Shown here: positions 43,282 through 52,470 of the stretch, in pieces
Position numbering within the stretch: the stretch's first letter is position 1
How the letters are laid out: each line of letters opens with the position of its first letter
Program-made: the position numbers and the translations under genes
Notes under the pieces: model-generated
The model's input: the letters and a program-made list of their open reading frames with translations, nothing else
Databases searched by the model: none
What the model was told of the DNA's origin: nothing
Source of the DNA: Glycomyces arizonensis DSM 44726
Lineage (GTDB): Bacteria > Actinomycetota > Actinomycetes > Mycobacteriales > Micromonosporaceae
Length of the DNA: 64,000 nt
Reading direction: 5' to 3'
Assembly (NCBI RefSeq): GCF_000482705.1
Contig: NZ_AXWO01000001.1
Span: forward strand, 186,001-250,000

Positions 43282-45171
43282 TTATCCGGCCCTTCTTGCC
43301 ACTTCCTCTTGGAGGCGCTCGGCCATGGCCTCGGGGGTGAGGCCGAGGTCGGCGAGCAGTTCGCTCCGTGTGCCGTGGGGGTGCCAGTCGCGGGCGACGG
43401 CGAAGTCCACGAGGGGCACGTCGTCGCCGCTGTCGCGCAACGCTTGGGCGAGCGCGTCGCCGAAGCCGCCGGTGCGGATGCCGTCCTCGGCGGTGGCGAC
43501 GAGCTTGTACTGGCCCGCGAGCTTCACCAGGGCGTCCGGGACCGGACAGACCCAGCGCGGGTCGACGACCGCGGCGTCCACTCCCTGCGCGGCGAGGAGC
43601 TTCGCCGCCTCGACGGCAACGGCGCCCAGCGGACCGCAGGCGACGATGAGGAGGTCGGCCTCGGCAGGCGGCTCGACCAGGAAGTCGAGCCCTTCGCGCG
43701 TATCGACCGGGGCGAGGTCCTCGGTGGGGATCGCGCCGGTCGGGAAGCGCAGCATGGTGGGCCCGTCGTCGACGGCGAGCGCCTCGGCGAACGCCTGGCG
43801 GAGCGTGGCCTCGTCCCGAGGCGCGGCGATGCGCAGGCCGGGCACGACGCGGAAGATCGAGGTGTCCCACACTCCATAGTGGCTGGGCCCGTCGGGGCCC
43901 GTGATCCCGGCGCGGTCGAGCACGAACGTGACCGGCAGCCGGTGCATGGCCACGTCGAGCACGGTCTGGTCGAACGCGCGGTTCATGAACGTGGAGTAGA
44001 CGGCCACGACGGGGTGCAGGCCGTTCATGGCGAGCCCCGCCGCGGAGGTCACGGCGTGCTGCTCGGCGATGCCGACGTCGAAGACCCGGTCGGGGAAGCG
44101 CTTCATCAGTTTGTCGACGCCGGTGGGGCCGGGCATGGCGGCCGTGATGGCCACCAGGTCCGGCCGGATCTCGGCCTGGGAGACGAGCTCTTCGGCGAAC
44201 GCGGCGGTCCAGCGGCGCTTGGAGGCGCCGACCGGCTCGCCGGTCATCGGGTCGAAGGCCGCCGGGGAGTGCATCTGCTCGGCCTCGTCGGCGCGGGCCG
44301 GGGCCCAGCCGTGGCCCTTCTCGGTGAGGGCGTGGACGATGACCGGCCCGCCGAAGCCCTTGGCGCGCTCCAGGGCCTCGGTGAGCTCGCCGAGATCGTG
44401 GCCGTCGACGGGGCCGACGTACTTCAGGCCGAGGTCGGCGAACATGCCCTGCGGGGCGAGCGCGTCCTTCAGGCCGGTCTTCGCGGCGTGGAGCGCGGAG
44501 TAGGCGGCGCGGCCGACCACGGGGATCTTCTCCACCGACTCCTGGATCCTGCGCAGCGCGGGCTCGTAGCCGGGGTTGAGGCGCAGCCCGGCGAGGCGCT
44601 TGGCGAGGCCGCCGACCGTGGGCGCGTAGGAGCGCCCGTTGTCGTTGACGACGATGACGAGCTTGAGGTCGTCGCGGGCGGCGATGTTGTTGAGCGCCTC
44701 CCAGCACATGCCGCCGGTGAGCGCGCCGTCGCCGACGACGGCCACGACGTGGCGGTCGTCGCCGGACAGGGCGTGGGCCTTGGCGAGGCCGTCGGCGTAG
44801 GACAGCGCGGTGGAGGCGTGCGAGTTCTCGACCAGGTCGTGGGGCGACTCGGCCCGGTTGGGGTAGCCGGTGAGGCCGCCGCGGCGGCGCAGGCCGTCGA
44901 ACCGCCCGGCCCGCCCGGTGAGCGCCTTGTGGACGTAGGACTGGTGGCCGGTGTCGAAGACGACCTGGTCGTGCGGCGAGTCGAAGACGCGGTGGATCGC
45001 CATGGTGAGCTCCACGACCCCGAGATTGGGGCCGATGTGCCCGCCGGTCTTGGCGACGGCGTCGATGAGGAACTCGCGGAGTTCCTCGGTCAACCGCGGC
45101 AGGTCGGCCTCGTCCAGCGATTTGAAATCGGCGAGTCGGCCGATGGTCGACAGCAGCGGGTATGAGCTCAT
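43282..45171 (-). CDS. dxs: 1-deoxy-D-xylulose-5-phosphate synthase
   Basis: 629 residues, first step of the non-mevalonate isoprenoid pathway: pyruvate plus glyceraldehyde 3-phosphate to DXP, using thiamine diphosphate. Motifs are HIGPNLGVVELTMAIH, FDTGHQSYVHKALTGR, GDGALTGGMCWEALNN, FDVGIAEQHAVTSAAGLA and the catalytic-domain DRAGITGPDGPSHYGVWD. The length is normal. It stands alone on the minus strand, its 3' end facing the tandem repeat. Confidence 0.97.
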   Translation of the reverse strand: MSSYPLLSTIGRLADFKSLDEADLPRLTEELREFLIDAVAKTGGHIGPNLGVVELTMAIHRVFDSPHDQVVFDTGHQSYVHKALTGRAGRFDGLRRRGGLTGYPNRAESPHDLVENSHASTALSYADGLAKAHALSGDDRHVVAVVGDGALTGGMCWEALNNIAARDDLKLVIVVNDNGRSYAPTVGGLAKRLAGLRLNPGYEPALRRIQESVEKIPVVGRAAYSALHAAKTGLKDALAPQGMFADLGLKYVGPVDGHDLGELTEALERAKGFGGPVIVHALTEKGHGWAPARADEAEQMHSPAAFDPMTGEPVGASKRRWTAAFAEELVSQAEIRPDLVAITAAMPGPTGVDKLMKRFPDRVFDVGIAEQHAVTSAAGLAMNGLHPVVAVYSTFMNRAFDQTVLDVAMHRLPVTFVLDRAGITGPDGPSHYGVWDTSIFRVVPGLRIAAPRDEATLRQAFAEALAVDDGPTMLRFPTGAIPTEDLAPVDTREGLDFLVEPPAEADLLIVACGPLGAVAVEAAKLLAAQGVDAAVVDPRWVCPVPDALVKLAGQYKLVATAEDGIRTGGFGDALAQALRDSGDDVPLVDFAVARDWHPHGTRSELLADLGLTPEAMAERLQEEVARRAG

Positions 45172-45334
45172 AACGCCGAAGTCTATCGGCGGCCGCGGCG
45201 CGGGTGTTAGTCCAAGACGTGCACTGAGGCCGGCCGCATACCCCTATCGAGTGTCGGAAAACAGTCATTCCCCGAAAGGGACACGCCGGGCGAAAGTCCT
45301 GCATGCCTCGCCATCGAGGTGTGATCATCGCGAC

Positions 45335-46237
45335 ATGGACCTCATCGACCTGTACCAGAACACCGAGTGGCCCGCCCGTCTCGATCAGGTGCTGGGCTCC
45401 TCGCCGGTGGACTGGGCGGTCCGGCGCAAGAGCGTCGAGGAGGACGTGGTGCCGGGCCTGGCGCGGCTCCAGCGCATGTCGGCGGTGCCGCGGTTCGATC
45501 TCGACGCGGTCGAGGGCGAGGTGTACGAGGGGATCTTGGAGGGCGCCCTGAACGCGGCGGCCACGGCCGGCGCCGTCTACACCGAGCTGCGGCTGCCGCA
45601 GGAGTCGGTGGCCTACCCGGGCTTCATGGAGCGGTTCGACGCGGCGAAGCGGAGTGTCGCCGAGCGCTTCCCGGCCTTCGAGGCGCGCGCGGTGCTGAGC
45701 CTGAATCTGTGGGAGCCGACGGTCAAGGAGATCTGCGACGCCTTCGGGGACGCCGCGGCGGCGGGACTGGCCGGGGTGGAGCTCATCTACGTCCCGTACG
45801 CGGCCGAGGCGGACTGGACGCGCGGTCAGGCCGTCGCGGACGCGGCGGCGCAGGCCGGCCTGGGGGTGACGGTCCCCGCGGGGGCGTTCAACGCCTCGAA
45901 CGTGGCCGCGGTGGCCCAGTTGGAGGGCGTGGGCCGGATCGGCCACGCCGTCGGCGCCGCCGACGACCCGGGAATCCTGCGACTGCTGGCCGAGCGCGGC
46001 GTGACGGTGGAGGTGTGCCTGACCTCGGCGGTGCTCCTCGGCATGGTCGCGCGGCTCGAGGACCACCCGCTGCCGCGGTTCCTGGAGGCGGGCGTGGACG
46101 TGGCGCTGGGCACCGACTCGCCGATGCGGATGGGCACCGACATCGCCGCCGAGTACGCCAAGGCCGCCTCGCTGGGCCTGAGCGAGGCCGACCTGGACGC
46201 CGTCTCGGCGCGGGCGAGGGCCGCCAGGCTGCCCTAG
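45335..46237 (+). CDS. Adenosine-deaminase-like protein lacking most catalytic residues
   Basis: 300 residues. The later part follows the adenosine/AMP deaminase TIM-barrel family: VYTELRLPQE, RIGHAVGAADDPGILRLLAE, VEVCLTSAV and the HP...L...G...D pattern. The family's HAGE motif reads PAGA (181-184), so both a zinc ligand and the catalytic Glu are gone. The N-terminal HxH zinc site is absent, and TDD reads TDS at 261-262. His204 and Asp261 remain. A deaminase of the classical kind seems ruled out. The ATG at 45335 has no in-frame family sequence before it. Confidence 0.65.
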   Translation: MDLIDLYQNTEWPARLDQVLGSSPVDWAVRRKSVEEDVVPGLARLQRMSAVPRFDLDAVEGEVYEGILEGALNAAATAGAVYTELRLPQESVAYPGFMERFDAAKRSVAERFPAFEARAVLSLNLWEPTVKEICDAFGDAAAAGLAGVELIYVPYAAEADWTRGQAVADAAAQAGLGVTVPAGAFNASNVAAVAQLEGVGRIGHAVGAADDPGILRLLAERGVTVEVCLTSAVLLGMVARLEDHPLPRFLEAGVDVALGTDSPMRMGTDIAAEYAKAASLGLSEADLDAVSARARAARLP

Positions 46238-46242
46238 AAAGA

Positions 46243-46259
46243 GGGCGCCGGAGGCGCCC
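46243..46259 (+). terminator. Short hairpin after the deaminase-like gene
   Basis: GGGCGCC (46243-46249) pairs with GGCGCCC (46253-46259) around GGA, 5 bases past the stop codon. There is no T run. Confidence 0.45.
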
Positions 46260-46491
46260 GCCGGGACCTGAATCGCGGTCGGTTTGGTTACTGTTCTGCA
46301 ACGTTCGTGACAACGTCGGATTGCAGACAATCGGAACGCCGACTGCGTGATCGCGGAACGCAGGCCTTCCACCTGCGAAAACACTGATCGTCTACGTGCC
46401 GTGTTGATCTTCTCACGCCCTGCTCGCGTGTCGAAAACCCAGGTCTTGACTAGTGTTGCTGCGGTTGCCGCCCGACAACCGGAAGGAAGCG

Positions 46492-47547
46492 ATGTCTGCC
46501 CTAGCAGTCGATTCCCTGTACAAGGTCTTCGGCAAAGGCGCCCGCCAGGCCGTCGCCGAACTGGAGTCCGGCGTCCCCCGCGACCAGTTGACCAACCAGA
46601 AGGTGACCGCAGCGGTCATCGACCACAACTTCGAGATCGCCTCCGGCGAGATCTTCGTCGTCATGGGCCTGTCCGGCTCCGGCAAGTCCACCCTCATCCG
46701 GATGCTCAACGGCCTGCTCGAACCCACCGCCGGCTCCATCTGGATCGACGGCGTCGAACTGGGCGGCCTGTCGAACAAGGGCATACGCGAGCTGCGCCGC
46801 GACAAGGTCAGCATGGTATTCCAGCACTTCGCGCTCCTCCCCCACCGCACCGTGCTCGAGAACGTCGCCTTCGGCCTGGAGATCAAGAAGACGCCCACCG
46901 CCGAGCGCACGGCCAAGGCCCTGGAGACCGTCGAGATGGTCGGCCTCGCCGGCCAGGAGGACAAGCTGCCCTCGCAGCTGTCCGGCGGCATGCGCCAGCG
47001 GGTCGGCCTGGCCCGCGCCCTGGCGGCCGACACCGAGATCCTGCTCATGGACGAGGCGTTCAGCGCGCTCGACCCGCTCATCCGCCAGGAGATGCAGGAC
47101 CAGCTGCTCGACTTGCAGAAGACGCTGAACAAGACGATCGTGTTCATCACCCACGACCTCAACGAGGCCATGAAGATCGGCGACCGCATCGCCATCTGCG
47201 ACGGGCGGATCGTGCAGCTCGGCACCGCCGAGGACATCCTGCTGCACCCGGCCGACGACTACGTCGCCGAGTTCACCGCCGACGTCGACCGCTCCCGCGT
47301 GCTCACCGCCGAGGCGGTCATGGAGCCCTGCGGCAACACCGACACCAGCGACTTCGACACCGTCGAGTCCGACACGCTCGTCTCGGAGCTGTACGAGCAC
47401 GTCCTGTCCTCCGAGGACCCGGTGCTCGTCGTCGACGACCGCGCCGACCCGCTCGGCGTGGTCACTCCCAGGGGCATCATCAAGTCCCTCGCCCCCGAAC
47501 CCGACGACGAGGCCGACGCGGCCGTCGAGGAGCCCGAGCACGCATGA
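46492..47547 (+). CDS. proV: Glycine betaine/proline ABC importer, ATP-binding subunit
   Basis: 351 residues of the ProV/OpuAA type. Walker A is [17 protein letters not shown]-loop [21 protein letters not shown], signature [17 protein letters not shown], Walker [14 protein letters not shown], and [15 protein letters not shown] follows. A C-terminal CBS-like region ([16 protein letters not shown]) is shortened to a single domain. The N-terminal [15 protein letters not shown] is typical. ATG 46492 has GGAAGGAAG just upstream. It drives uptake of compatible solutes, overlapping the permease gene by ATGA. Confidence 0.93.
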   Translation: MSALAVDSLYKVFGKGARQAVAELESGVPRDQLTNQKVTAAVIDHNFEIASGEIFVVMGLSGSGKSTLIRMLNGLLEPTAGSIWIDGVELGGLSNKGIRELRRDKVSMVFQHFALLPHRTVLENVAFGLEIKKTPTAERTAKALETVEMVGLAGQEDKLPSQLSGGMRQRVGLARALAADTEILLMDEAFSALDPLIRQEMQDQLLDLQKTLNKTIVFITHDLNEAMKIGDRIAICDGRIVQLGTAEDILLHPADDYVAEFTADVDRSRVLTAEAVMEPCGNTDTSDFDTVESDTLVSELYEHVLSSEDPVLVVDDRADPLGVVTPRGIIKSLAPEPDDEADAAVEEPEHA

Positions 47548-48443
47548 TCGACTACCTGCACGACTGGTTCTGGACCTACATCTGGAAGCCTTTGCCGGAC
47601 ATCCCCTTCGGCGACTGGATGGAGTCGTTCGTCCGCTGGGCGCGCGACGCGTGGGCGCCGCTGTTCGAGGGGACCAACACCTTCCTCGAATCGCTCCACA
47701 CCGGACTGTCCGACGCGCTCTTGTGGCTGCCGTCGGGATTGATGGTGATCATCTTCGCGGCCATCGCCTACTTCGCCAAGGGCTGGCGCCTGGCGGCCCT
47801 GGTCGGCGTCGGCATGTTCGTCGCCGCCTGGACCCCGTACTGGGAAGAGACCATGGAGTCGCTCGCGATGGTCTTGATCGCGACCGTGATCGCGACGGTC
47901 CTGGCGATCCCCCTGGGCATCCTCGCGGCCGAGAACCGGACGGCCTCGGCGATCGCCCGCCCGATCCTGGACTTCATGCAGACCCTGCCGCAGTTCGTGT
48001 ACCTGCTGCCGGTGGTCATGCTCTGGGGCATCGGGGTCACGCCGGGCATCATCGCGACGATCATCTTCTGCATGCCCCCCGGCGTGCGACTGACCGAGCT
48101 GGGCATCCGGCAGGTCGACCAGGAGGTCGTCGAGGCCGGGCAGGCCTTCGGCGCCTCTCCCGCCAAGATCCTGGCGGGCATCAAGCTCCCGCTGGCGCTG
48201 CCCACGATCGCCGCCGGACTCAACCAGGTCATCATGCTCGCCCTGTCGATGGTCGTCATCGCGGGCATGGTCGGCGGCGGCGGCCTCGGCGGCGTGATCG
48301 TCTCGGCCCTGGGCCGGGTGGAGATCGCCAAGGGCTTCAACGCCGGACTGGCCGTGGTGGTCCTGGCGGTCTTCCTCGACCGGGTCATGCAGGGCCTGGC
48401 CGACCGCACGCCGGTCGCCCGAGCCGCGCGAGTGCGCGCCTGA
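47544..48443 (+). CDS. proW: Glycine betaine/proline ABC importer, permease
   Basis: 299 residues with about six membrane helices. The permease-ATPase coupling motif is [21 protein letters not shown], preceded by [18 protein letters not shown]. It starts inside the last codons of the ATPase gene. The subunit forms the transmembrane channel of the osmoprotectant importer. In an osmotic-stress context the operon is usually induced; no control site was identified here. Confidence 0.93.
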   Translation: MIDYLHDWFWTYIWKPLPDIPFGDWMESFVRWARDAWAPLFEGTNTFLESLHTGLSDALLWLPSGLMVIIFAAIAYFAKGWRLAALVGVGMFVAAWTPYWEETMESLAMVLIATVIATVLAIPLGILAAENRTASAIARPILDFMQTLPQFVYLLPVVMLWGIGVTPGIIATIIFCMPPGVRLTELGIRQVDQEVVEAGQAFGASPAKILAGIKLPLALPTIAAGLNQVIMLALSMVVIAGMVGGGGLGGVIVSALGRVEIAKGFNAGLAVVVLAVFLDRVMQGLADRTPVARAARVRA

Positions 48444-48509
48444 GACCCCTGAAGACGCCCCGAAGACCCGGAAATCGGCAAGAGACCGGACAACAGAGAA
48501 GGAGACGAC

Positions 48510-49445
48510 ATGCGACGTCGTTCGATCATGAAGGGCACCACCGCCATCGGTGCCGCAGCCGCACTGGGGCTGAGCCTGTCCGCCTGCTCGGTCGAGGAAG
48601 AGGGCGGAGGTGACTCCGGCGGCTCCAGCGACAGCATCGACTTCAACCTGCCCGAGGGCGAAGGCGAGCTGACCATGGCCATCATCCCCGGCTGGGACGA
48701 AGGCGTGGTCGCCACCGAGGTGTGGCGCCAGGCCCTCGAGGACGCCGGCTACGACGTGACCGTCGAAGAGGTCTCCGAGGCGGGCGTGCTGTACCAGGGG
48801 CTCGCCGACGGCGACATCGACGTCTACCTCGACGGCTGGCTGCCGATCACGCACGCCAGCTACATGGAGGAGTTCGGCGACCAGCTCGAGAAGATCGGCA
48901 CGTGGAACGAGAACGCGGTGCTGACCGTGGCCGTCCCGACCTACGTCGAGGACGTCGACTCGCTCACCGAGCTCAACGACAACGCCGAGATGTTCGGCAA
49001 CCGCATCGTCGGCATCGAGCCGAGCGCCGGCCTGACCGAGGCCGTGCTGGAGAACACGATCCCCACGTACGGCATCGAGGACCTGGAGCTGGAGACCTCC
49101 ACGACCGCGACCATGCTGTCCGAGCTCGACTCGGCCATCGCCGCCGAGGAGCCCATCGTGGTGACCCTGTGGCAGCCGCACTGGGCCTACTCCAAGTACG
49201 ACCTCAAGAACCTCGAGGACCCGGAGAAGACCCTGGGCGAGATCGAGACCATCAACACGCTGGCCACCGCCGGGTTCTCCGACGAGCACCCCGAGCTCGC
49301 CGAGGTCCTCTCCACGTTCAAGATGACCGACGAGCAGCTCGCCGGCCTGGAGCAGGTCGTGTTCGACGAGCACGAGGGCGACGTCGAGGCGGGCGTGACC
49401 GCCTGGCTCGAGGAGAACTCCTTCCAGGAGCTGTTCGCCTCCTAG
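48510..49445 (+). CDS. proX: Glycine betaine/proline-binding lipoprotein
   Basis: 311 residues. The signal peptide ends in the lipobox LSAC, so the protein is lipid-anchored outside the membrane, with a Gly/Ser linker after the Cys. The mature part is an OpuAC-type binding protein (LTMAIIPGWDEGVVATEVW, YLDGWLPITHASYMEE, TLWQPHWAYSKYDLK) with the Trp residues that cage quaternary ammonium groups. The gap to proW is 66 bases. A strong terminator follows. Confidence 0.93.
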   Translation: MRRRSIMKGTTAIGAAAALGLSLSACSVEEEGGGDSGGSSDSIDFNLPEGEGELTMAIIPGWDEGVVATEVWRQALEDAGYDVTVEEVSEAGVLYQGLADGDIDVYLDGWLPITHASYMEEFGDQLEKIGTWNENAVLTVAVPTYVEDVDSLTELNDNAEMFGNRIVGIEPSAGLTEAVLENTIPTYGIEDLELETSTTATMLSELDSAIAAEEPIVVTLWQPHWAYSKYDLKNLEDPEKTLGEIETINTLATAGFSDEHPELAEVLSTFKMTDEQLAGLEQVVFDEHEGDVEAGVTAWLEENSFQELFAS

Positions 49446-49459
49446 CACCGCTTTTCCAC

Positions 49460-49490
49460 GCGGCCGCCGGCATCGTCCGGCGGCCGCTTT
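49460..49490 (+). terminator. Intrinsic terminator of the proVWX operon
   Basis: GCGGCCGCCGG (49460-49470) and CCGGCGGCCGC (49477-49487) form an 11-bp perfect stem with a 6-base loop and a short T run. Confidence 0.75.
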
Positions 49491-49550
49491 GCATGCCGCC
49501 GATAGGATGCCTCTCGACCGTCCCCCGGCGATCAGGAGACAAGCGGCCCC

Positions 49551-50648
49551 ATGTTCGGCATCCTCGCACCGTGCCCCTCGCGCACCCCCGACGACCTCAA
49601 GCCCCGCTGGATGGGCCATTTCTGCGGCCTGTGCCTGGAGCTTCGCGACGACGCCGGGCACCTTTCGCGGCTGACCACCAACTACGACACGCTCGCGCTG
49701 TCGGTCCTGGTCGAGGCCCAGCAGGGGTCCGAGGCGGGCGGGCGCGACGCCGGGCCGTGCGCACTGCGCGGGATGCGCCGCCAGCGCATCGCCACCGGCG
49801 GCGGCCCGCGCCTGGCGGCCGCGGCATCGCTGCTCTTGGCCTCGGCGAAGCTGCGCGACCACGTCGAGGACGGCGACGGGTTCGTCGCCCGCCGCGGCGT
49901 GGCGGGCCTGGCCGGGAGGGCGGCCGGGCGCTACCGCTCGAAGGCCCTGGCGATCGGCGAGTCGATCGGGCTGCCAGTCGAGCAGATCATGGCCTCGGTC
50001 GACCGGCAGCAGGCCGTGGAAGGCGCCTGCGGGCCCGGCACGCCGCTCGCGGAGGTCACCGCGCCGACCGAGCGGGCGACGGCCGACCTGTTCGCCCACG
50101 CGGCGGTCCTGGGCGGCAACGAAGACAACACCGGGCCGTTCCGGGCCGCGGGGGCCGCGTTCGGGCGCCTGGCGCACCTCTTGGACGCCGCCGAGGACTT
50201 CGAGGACGACGCCGAGCACGGCGCGTGGAACCCGCTGGCGGCCACCGGCACGGGCCTGGACGAGGCCCGCTCGCTCGCGCGGGGCGCGCTGGCCGACATG
50301 CGCATGGCGCTGGAGGCCGCCTCGTTCGTGGACGAGGCGATGGTGCGGCTGCTGCTGGACCGCTACGCCTCGCACGCGGTGTCGAAGACGTTCGGCTCGA
50401 CGTGCGCGACCTACCGGAGGCCGGAACGGCGCTCCGGACATCACGAGTACCACGACGACATGGGCCGCAAGACGACGCCGCGCGGATTCTGGGCGGGGCT
50501 GTGCGTGGGCATCGGCCTGTGCTGCTCCTGCCAGTGCTGCTGCAAAGAGCGCTACGAGGGCGCCTGGTCGCGCAAGCCCAGAGAGGGCTGCTGCCGCGAC
50601 TGCTGCGATTGCTCCTGCTGCGAGTGCTGCGCCTGCGATTGCAGCTGA
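49551..50648 (+). CDS. DUF5685 protein with a cysteine-rich C-terminal tail
   Basis: 365 residues. The N-terminus MFGILAPCPSRTPDDLKPRW, then MGHFCGLCLELRDDAGHLSR and TTNYDTLALSVLVEAQQG, is the DUF5685 pattern. The middle is helical with a possible metal site (AAEDFEDDAEHGAWN), reminiscent of helical prenyl-type folds. The last 50 residues hold 18 Cys, including CCSCQCCC and CCRDCCDCSCCECCACDC. Such clustering suggests metal binding or disulphide knots. ATG 49551 follows a 60-base gap after the terminator; GGAG lies upstream. Confidence 0.75.
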   Translation: MFGILAPCPSRTPDDLKPRWMGHFCGLCLELRDDAGHLSRLTTNYDTLALSVLVEAQQGSEAGGRDAGPCALRGMRRQRIATGGGPRLAAAASLLLASAKLRDHVEDGDGFVARRGVAGLAGRAAGRYRSKALAIGESIGLPVEQIMASVDRQQAVEGACGPGTPLAEVTAPTERATADLFAHAAVLGGNEDNTGPFRAAGAAFGRLAHLLDAAEDFEDDAEHGAWNPLAATGTGLDEARSLARGALADMRMALEAASFVDEAMVRLLLDRYASHAVSKTFGSTCATYRRPERRSGHHEYHDDMGRKTTPRGFWAGLCVGIGLCCSCQCCCKERYEGAWSRKPREGCCRDCCDCSCCECCACDCS

Positions 50649-50666
50649 CCGCCGGTGCCGAGCGGT

Positions 50667-50993
50667 TCAGTCCTCGCCTATGGCGGCGGCCTGGCCGGTG
50701 TCGATGCGGCCTATCTTGTCGCCGTCGACGGTGAAGTCCCAGTAGGTCGTCATCTCGCCCCACTTGTCGTCGCGGACGGCGACGATGAGGCGCGAGCCGT
50801 CCAGGGCCTCGCGTTCGGGGGTCAATCGGGCGTCGGCGTCGAACAGGTTCGCGTCGCACCATTCGGCGAGGTCGCGCGCGACGCCGTCGTCGGTCAGGGC
50901 GGCGTCGCCGGTCAGCAGGTCGTAGAAGGCCGTGCGATCGCCCGCGTTCACCGCGTCGACGAGCGCGGCCACGACCGGGTTCGAAGGTCTCAT
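50667..50993 (-). CDS. NTF2-like (SnoaL-fold) protein
   Basis: 108 residues with the layout of a small NTF2/SnoaL-like cone: helices VVAALVDAVNAGDRTAFYDL and DDGVARDLAEWCDANLF, then a beta-sheet (SRLIVAVRDDKWGEMTTYW, FTVDGDKIGRIDTGQ). No catalytic residue can be assigned. It follows the RNA methyltransferase gene by 57 bases on the same strand and converges on the DUF5685 gene. Confidence 0.65.
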   Translation of the reverse strand: MRPSNPVVAALVDAVNAGDRTAFYDLLTGDAALTDDGVARDLAEWCDANLFDADARLTPEREALDGSRLIVAVRDDKWGEMTTYWDFTVDGDKIGRIDTGQAAAIGED

Positions 50994-51050
50994 GGCCTCA
51001 TTGTGGCGACCGGAGCGCCCCCACTGCGGCGAATCCGAGATTTCGTCGCG

Positions 51051-52238
51051 TCACTCGCTCGGTTCGAACAGGGCGATCGTCTCGAAGTGCTGGGTCATCG
51101 GGAAGGCGTCGAAGGCGCGCATCCGCTTCGGCTCCCAGCCGTGATCGGCGAAGGCCTTGACGTCGCGGGCCAGCGCCCCGGCGTCGCAGGCGACGTAGCA
51201 GATCGCCCTCGGCCGCGCTTCGACGAGCGAGGCCACCACCTCGGGCCCGGCGCCGCTGCGCGGCGGGTCGAGCACCACGATGTCGACGCCGCCGAGGGCG
51301 GGCACGGTAGCGGCGACGTCGCCGTCGATCGCCCCGGCGTGCTTCCAGTCGGCGAGGTTGGCGGCGGTGTGCGAGGACTTCGCGTTCTCGACGGCCACCA
51401 CTCGACCCGACTCCCCCACCGTCTCGGCGAGCCCGGCGGCGAACAGGCCCGCACCGGCGTACAGGTCCCAGGCGGCCTCGCCCTCGCGCGGCTCGAGGAA
51501 TTCGAGCACGCATTCGAGGAAGGCCCCGGCGGCGGCCGGGTGGACCTGCCAGAAGCCGTCGAAGCCGAGCTCGAATTCGACCTCGCCGACCCGCTGGTGG
51601 ACGGTCGCGGGGCCGCGCTTGCGGTGCGGCCGGGAGGTGCGGCGCAGCTGGGTGTAGACGGCGAGCTCGTCGTCATCGGAGTCGACGACGCCGACCGCGC
51701 CCATGCCCTTCCAGTCCTCGGAGAGGACCGGCGCCGAGCGGATCGGCTCGCTGGCGATCCGGCACCAGTCGATGTGGACGATGTCGCGGGACTTGTGCTC
51801 GCGCAGCCCCGCCCTGCCGCCGGGGTCGACCGCGTACTGCATGCGGGTGCGCCAGCCCAGCGGGCCCTCCTTCCACGGAAGGGCCTCGACCGCGACGCCG
51901 TCGAGCTTGGCGGCGTCGAGCCCGCCGATGCGGGTGAGCTGGTCGGCCAGGACGCGGGTCTTGAGGCGCAGCTGGGCCTCGTGGGTGGCGTGCTGGAAGT
52001 CGCAGCCGCCGCACTTGCCGGGCCCGGCCCACGGGCAGGGCGGCTCGACGCGGTCGGGCGAGGCCTCCAGGATCTCGACGGCGTCGGCGAACGCGAAGCG
52101 CTTCTTGCGGTCGGTGACCTCGATGCGCACCCGCTCCCCGGGCAGGGCGTGGCGCACGAAGTACACCTCGCCGTCGACGCGGGCCACGCAGTGTCCTCCG
52201 GCGGCGACGTCCCCTACGGTGACGATCATCGTCCTCAT
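51051..52238 (-). CDS. TrmA/RumA-type RNA (uracil-C5) methyltransferase with TRAM domain
   Basis: 395 residues. An N-terminal TRAM domain (GHCVARVDGEVYFVRHALP) is followed by the iron-sulfur cysteines CPWAGPGKCGGCDF and a Cys in WCRIAS. The methyltransferase part has LYAGAGLFAAGLAE, VVAVENAKSSHTAA, VLDPPRSGAGPEV and the catalytic-Cys motif YVACDAGALARDVKAF, which differs slightly from the common SCNPATLARD. It methylates C5 of a uridine in rRNA or tRNA. ATG 52238 is preferred; 52229 is possible. Confidence 0.86.
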   Translation of the reverse strand: MRTMIVTVGDVAAGGHCVARVDGEVYFVRHALPGERVRIEVTDRKKRFAFADAVEILEASPDRVEPPCPWAGPGKCGGCDFQHATHEAQLRLKTRVLADQLTRIGGLDAAKLDGVAVEALPWKEGPLGWRTRMQYAVDPGGRAGLREHKSRDIVHIDWCRIASEPIRSAPVLSEDWKGMGAVGVVDSDDDELAVYTQLRRTSRPHRKRGPATVHQRVGEVEFELGFDGFWQVHPAAAGAFLECVLEFLEPREGEAAWDLYAGAGLFAAGLAETVGESGRVVAVENAKSSHTAANLADWKHAGAIDGDVAATVPALGGVDIVVLDPPRSGAGPEVVASLVEARPRAICYVACDAGALARDVKAFADHGWEPKRMRAFDAFPMTQHFETIALFEPSE

Positions 52239-52388
52239 CAACCCCTGATCTGGTGGGCCGGGGCCGCCCGACGGGCGTCGGCGGCCCTCCCGACCCGGTG
52301 AAAGCACGGACGCCAGGTTACTACCCGCGGCGCCGGGCGGAGCGCGGGTGCACGGCGCACTGCGCGTGACATTGATGTATTTGAATTG

Positions 52389-52449
52389 TTGACTTCCAAG
52401 GCAAACGGTCGATACAGTGCCTTCAGGACCATCTTGCAACCGCTTGCAT
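52389..52449 (+). promoter_or_regulatory. Promoter and LacI-type operator of the pectate-lyase-like gene
   Basis: TTGACT at 52389-52394 and TACAGT at 52413-52418 are 18 bases apart; transcription would start near 52425. TTGCAACCGCTTGCAT at 52434-52449 is a palindrome with a central CG, TGCAAnCGnTTGCA, the classic LacI-family site. It sits about 10-25 bases past the start of transcription, so a bound repressor would block elongation. Confidence 0.6.
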
Positions 52450-52470
52450 TTCGCCCAGGGAGGCACCCTC

